The translations under genes were made by a program, and so were the position numbers. Shown here in pieces: positions 13,799-16,568 of a stretch of DNA of 16,568 bases. The DNA is taken from contig CAIKID010000272.1 in NCBI GenBank assembly GCA_903827345.1, positions 1 through 16,568 of the forward strand. The letters are read 5' to 3'. The first letter of the stretch is position 1; each line of letters opens with the position of its first letter. This DNA is from an uncultured Actinomycetes bacterium (GTDB lineage: Bacteria; Actinomycetota; Actinomycetes; Nanopelagicales; Nanopelagicaceae). The notes beneath the pieces were generated by a model. The model was not told the origin of the DNA. It saw only the letters and a program-made list of their open reading frames with translations, and made no database searches.

Positions 13799-14817
13799 AA
13801 ATCCAAAGCCTTAAGAGATTCTGTGACCTCGCTCTTGCCTATATCTAAAACATGAGCCCACGAGTACCAGTAATCTTCTGCGATAGAAAACTCTCTCATT
13901 GCATAAAGAGTTTCTTCTATCTCCCGTGGTGTTATGCCCACATCTTCGGGTCGATGTAAAGTTTTGGCATTTTGCACGATTGACTTAACCCGTTGGTAAT
14001 TATTACTTGTTAGCGCCGAAATAATCAGCACGCCCATTGTGACCAGCTCTCCATGCAAAATTGTTCGACCGGTAACATTTTCAAAGGTGTACGCAAAGAA
14101 ATGTTCGCTTCCTTCTTCAAATCTGGCGTGGCCGACTTCATGGCTCAACCACCCATTTTCTCTATACAACTCCATCAAAGTTTTGATTCCATGAGTTGAT
14201 TGCTTGGCAATCTCGGGAGCAATAGATTCCAAAACATCCATATACTTTAGTGATGCTTGAGCGGCCTCCGCGTCCCAGGGGATTGATTTTCCAAGTGAGG
14301 CGGCCATCTTCCAATCTGCATAGGCAGTGTGACAGGAAAGCACATCACCAATTCCCGCTGAAATAAATTGGCTAGGGGCTTCTTGCAATATTCGATAATC
14401 CACCACCACACGCTGAGGTATAGCATCTCCCTCATATCGAACTCTGCCATCTTCGCGAATTGCACACATCCGAGTAAAACATGCATCGACCGACGCTAGC
14501 GTCGGTACCTGAATGAGTGGAAGCCCCGTCTTCCAATTCATCCATTTGGCAACATCCATTGCCGAACCGCCACCTACTCCAACTATCGTCAGATCCCTGG
14601 GAATTGAACTAGCCAACTCATCGAGGGCAAAGGGTGAAAGATCGCGCGCTTCAATGACCATTTGCGGTGGGTTTCCAAACCGCTCCTTAATTGTCTCCCA
14701 AGGATTTCGTTGCATTACGACTACGGTCGCACCCAGCCGATCTCCCAAGCCGTCAAACAATCCTTGACCGTACTCCACCGGAAAGCCGTCCTTGGCTTCG
14801 AATTCAAAACTACTCAT
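13795..14817 (-). CDS. Iron-dependent alcohol dehydrogenase family, glycerol-1-phosphate dehydrogenase-like
   Basis: A 340-residue metal-dependent polyol dehydrogenase of the AraM/EgsA/GldA superfamily. The nucleotide-binding V81-G-G-G-S85 motif and the V-P-T-L-A-S-V-D block (104-111) are present. The three expected metal ligands are D158 (A-G-I-G-D), H239 (E-G-S-E-H) and H255 (I-L-H-G-E). Members reduce dihydroxyacetone phosphate or oxidise related polyols with NAD(P)H. The substrate here is uncertain, and a sugar-derived compound from the adjacent locus is possible. The ATG at 14817 has AAGGAG 4 nt upstream; upstream in-frame ATGs lack one. It lies 38 nt after the MOSC gene on the same strand. 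Its stop and the convergent GNAT stop share the palindrome CTAG (13795-13798). Confidence 0.85.
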   Translation of the reverse strand: MSSFEFEAKDGFPVEYGQGLFDGLGDRLGATVVVMQRNPWETIKERFGNPPQMVIEARDLSPFALDELASSIPRDLTIVGVGGGSAMDVAKWMNWKTGLPLIQVPTLASVDACFTRMCAIREDGRVRYEGDAIPQRVVVDYRILQEAPSQFISAGIGDVLSCHTAYADWKMAASLGKSIPWDAEAAQASLKYMDVLESIAPEIAKQSTHGIKTLMELYRENGWLSHEVGHARFEEGSEHFFAYTFENVTGRTILHGELVTMGVLIISALTSNNYQRVKSIVQNAKTLHRPEDVGITPREIEETLYAMREFSIAEDYWYSWAHVLDIGKSEVTESLKALDF

Positions 14818-14855
14818 TTTTCTCCTTGGATCCATAATACAGAAGTGCAGAATAC

Positions 14856-15500
14856 CTAAGAAAAGCTCACCCGCTTCGCCCACTCTCGATAGGCATCAGA
14901 TAATTCTGTGACTTCAGCAATGGCGTGAATTTTCTCGCGGGCGCCTGAACGAGCGGCAAAGACATCAGCGATTGTGATGCCATGTTTTGGGCGATGGATG
15001 ATTTCGATCGATGCACCTTTTTGGATGGATGCACCTTCAATAATTCGTAAATATGCACCGGAGCGGTTCGCCTCTGTGAATTCTTTTATCAGGGTCGGGC
15101 GATCCCAGAAGCCAGAGAATTTCCGGCAAGGGATCCGTGGCTCAGATACTTCGAGAAGTAACTCCCCTATGCACCATCGCTCTCCAATAAGCGCACCCGA
15201 AAGATCAAGGTCCAATGTGGTGAGATTTTCTCCAAATTGACCGGGCGCGATTGGCTTTCCGATCTTCCCCTCCCACCATTGCGCATCTTCTCGAGCATAT
15301 GCATAAACCGCTTTGTTATAACCACCGTGATTGACTCGATCAACAACGGTGTCGCCTACCACGCCCTCACCGTGGAAAAGGACTGGCCCATCAACTGCTG
15401 CTTTGTTGATTCCCGTTCCTTCACCAGAGTCGGTCCAGTTTTGCGCCTGGCTCACTCTGGCGATATTTATGGAGAGCACTCGACCAGTCGCCAAATTCAT
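14856..15500 (-). CDS. MOSC domain protein (YiiM-like)
   Basis: A 214-residue MOSC (molybdenum cofactor sulfurase C-terminal) protein. The pattern fits the YiiM type: an N-terminal V-L-S-I-N strand, G-D-x-x-x-D with H58-G-G-Y-N-K-A-V-Y, P86-G-Q-F-G-E-N-L-T, and the conserved cysteine C125 in R-I-P-C-R-K-F, expected to lie at the cofactor. The C-terminal part after about 170 contains a small helical extension as in YiiM. Such proteins act on or carry molybdenum cofactor and may reduce N-hydroxylated compounds; the exact role is unknown. The ATG at 15500 has AGAGGT about 10 nt upstream. It probably heads a two-gene unit with the dehydrogenase gene, though no functional link between the two is evident. 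Confidence 0.9.
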   Translation of the reverse strand: MNLATGRVLSINIARVSQAQNWTDSGEGTGINKAAVDGPVLFHGEGVVGDTVVDRVNHGGYNKAVYAYAREDAQWWEGKIGKPIAPGQFGENLTTLDLDLSGALIGERWCIGELLLEVSEPRIPCRKFSGFWDRPTLIKEFTEANRSGAYLRIIEGASIQKGASIEIIHRPKHGITIADVFAARSGAREKIHAIAEVTELSDAYREWAKRVSFS

Positions 15501-15523
15501 GCAAGGAGTTTACCTCTGCGACT

Positions 15524-15548
15524 ATTGGCTGGGAGGGTAAGAGCCAAT
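15524..15548. promoter_or_regulatory. Inverted repeat in a divergent promoter region
   Basis: ATTGGCT (15524-15530) and AGCCAAT (15542-15548) form a perfect 7-bp inverted repeat with an 11-bp gap, in the 84 bp between the divergent MOSC and SDR genes. The geometry suits a dimeric regulator, but no clear -35/-10 pair could be fixed here and no regulator gene is adjacent. Confidence 0.35.
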
Positions 15549-15584
15549 TAGGCTGAGTGAGTAACTTTCTATCGAGAAGCGAGG

Positions 15585-16379
15585 ATGAAAGTGAAGGAAT
15601 TGGAGAACAAGGTCGCACTCGTCACGGGTGCAGGCAGAGGAATCGGGCGCGCTATAAGTCTCGCTCTGGCAGGTGAAGGTGCGCAACTTATTCTGGCGGG
15701 AAGAGATATTCCAGCTTTGAATGGCACTGCGGAACTGATTGCCTCATTAAAAGTCGCCCCAACACCACTTGTTTGTACTATTGATCTGCTTGATCTCGCC
15801 ACCATAGAAAACTCTGTCACGCAATCTTTAGAAACCTTTGGCCATATTGATATTTTGGTGAATAACAGCGGCATTGCCGGCAAGGCCGCACCACTCTGGG
15901 AGTTAAATGAAGCCGAATGGGATGAAACTATCGACACAAATCTCAAAGGTCCCTTTCTGCTTTCGAAAGCAGTCATCCCTTCTATGATCTCTCGAAAATC
16001 TGGCTCCATTATTTTCATCGGATCTATAACAGGAAAACGCCCGCTCATAAATCGCAGCGTGTATGCCGCCTCCAAACTTGGCATGTTGGGAATGGTGCGC
16101 ACCTTAGCTTTAGATTTAGGTAAGCACGGAGTGCGAGCAAATCTCATCTCGCCTGGATTCGTTGCTGGTCCACGATTGGATAGCGTCATTGCTCAGGTCG
16201 CAAAGCAGGAAAATAGAACACCTGAAGAAGTGACAGCCTCTTGGCTAGAAATGGTACCTACCGGCAGATTTGTGACTCCAGAAGAGGTCGCGCAAGGCGT
16301 GCTATTTCTTGCATCCGATCGATCAGGCTTCACAACTGGTGAAGATCTAAATATTTCGGGTGGCTTGGTAATGTACTAG
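15585..16379 (+). CDS. SDR-family oxidoreductase
   Basis: A 264-residue classical short-chain dehydrogenase/reductase, full length. It has the T14-G-A-G-R-G-I-G21 nucleotide loop, D67 (expected for the adenine contact), N93-N-S-G96, N119 and the catalytic S147, Y160 and K164 in Y-A-A-S-K. R41 or D41-type selectivity for NADP is suggested by A-G-R-D near 38-41, but this is weak. The fold and length fit 3-oxoacyl-ACP reductase or sugar/alcohol dehydrogenases; the substrate cannot be told apart. The start is ambiguous. The ATG at 15585 sits directly against GAGG (15581-15584), while the GTG at 15591 has 6-nt spacing to it and gives M-K-E-L-E-N-K-V, closer to the family's usual N-terminus. The gene is divergent from the MOSC gene. 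Confidence 0.88.
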   Translation: MKVKELENKVALVTGAGRGIGRAISLALAGEGAQLILAGRDIPALNGTAELIASLKVAPTPLVCTIDLLDLATIENSVTQSLETFGHIDILVNNSGIAGKAAPLWELNEAEWDETIDTNLKGPFLLSKAVIPSMISRKSGSIIFIGSITGKRPLINRSVYAASKLGMLGMVRTLALDLGKHGVRANLISPGFVAGPRLDSVIAQVAKQENRTPEEVTASWLEMVPTGRFVTPEEVAQGVLFLASDRSGFTTGEDLNISGGLVMY

Positions 16380-16425
16380 AGCGCTCCTGGCCTCAAATTC
16401 AGGGCAAGTAGAATAGGCAGAGGTA

Positions 16426-16454
16426 TTGACACATTCGCCGGCTCCATAGAGAAT
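16426..16454 (+). promoter_or_regulatory. Probable promoter of the gene at the right edge
   Basis: Perfect -35 TTGACA (16426-16431), a 17-nt spacer and a -10-like GAGAAT (16449-16454), 32 nt before the next ATG. Two near-identical 9-mers, AATTCAGAG (16452-16460) and AATTCTGAG (16462-16470), follow at a 10-bp period. AGAATT/AATTCT (16450-16455, 16462-16467) can also pair. Both lie at the expected transcription start and could bind a regulator. Confidence 0.5.
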
Positions 16455-16486
16455 TCAGAGTAATTCTGAGAGCCCTGGAGGCACAA

Positions 16487-16568
16487 ATGGCGTTCGATCG
16501 TTCAAGATTTGATCACATTGGTGTCATCACCGAGGAGAAACAAGAAGATGAAAATTTCGTGGAAGCAA
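16487..16568 (+). CDS. Partial gene, possibly VOC/glyoxalase family (5' end only)
   Basis: Only 27 codons are inside the window. The ATG at 16487 has GGAGG 7 nt upstream and its own promoter, so it is a genuine start. The visible N-terminus includes R-F-D-H-I-G-V-I-T followed by E-E-K-Q. F-D-H-I-G-V is a common first strand of vicinal oxygen chelate (glyoxalase/bleomycin resistance) proteins, where the histidine binds metal. Too little is seen for a firm assignment. Confidence 0.5.
   Translation, partial: MAFDRSRFDHIGVITEEKQEDENFVEA

Noticed and set aside
15569..16189. Long minus-strand open frame (206 codons) opposite the SDR gene.
   Set aside because: It mirrors the SDR coding frame, has no ribosome site or recognisable domain, and the SDR motifs on the plus strand are complete.
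16386..16404. CCTG...CAGG pairing after the SDR stop, considered as a terminator.
   Set aside because: Only four base pairs with a ten-base loop and no T-tract.

Overview
The window looks like a chromosomal segment of a Gram-positive, moderate-GC actinobacterium. The signs are strong AGGAG-type ribosome sites mixed with GTG/TTG and apparently leaderless starts, actinobacterial-type protein families (a UPF0309-like SIS domain, a short winged-helix regulator, class I aldolase, an SbtA-like permease) and compact spacing with no mobile elements. A freshwater planktonic lineage (acI/Nanopelagicales-like) would fit, but this is inference: there is no rRNA or other marker here. I see no tRNA, rRNA, CRISPR, IS or phage genes.

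Region 1 (1-4404) holds housekeeping and miscellaneous genes. They are a small membrane protein on the minus strand, an NfeD-like/SPFH membrane-protease-associated pair, class I fructose-bisphosphate aldolase, and an exported beta-lactamase-fold serine hydrolase. Region 2 (4108-5441) is a divergent pair: a small winged-helix regulator and an SbtA-family sodium/bicarbonate symporter. Between them is a tandem 12-bp repeat laid over both promoters.

Region 3 (5496-13120, minus strand) is an amino-sugar locus. In transcription order it encodes a BadF-type sugar kinase fused to a UPF0309-type SIS domain, an APC permease, a cytoplasmic GH84 beta-N-acetylglucosaminidase, an exported sugar-binding protein and two CUT1 ABC permeases. 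No ABC ATPase is present. The likely scheme is import of a GlcNAc-containing compound, intracellular hydrolysis by GH84, then phosphorylation of the released amino sugar and processing by the SIS domain.

Region 4 (13178-16568) begins with a GNAT acetyltransferase divergent from the kinase. As I recall the human sequence, it resembles the C-terminal acetyltransferase-like domain of human O-GlcNAcase, while the GH84 protein resembles the catalytic half. The locus thus appears to carry both halves of metazoan OGA as separate genes, with an intact acetyl-CoA loop in the GNAT. This is the most interesting observation. The region continues with an iron-dependent polyol/glycerol-1-phosphate dehydrogenase-like enzyme, a YiiM-like MOSC protein, a divergent SDR oxidoreductase and the first 27 codons of a further gene.
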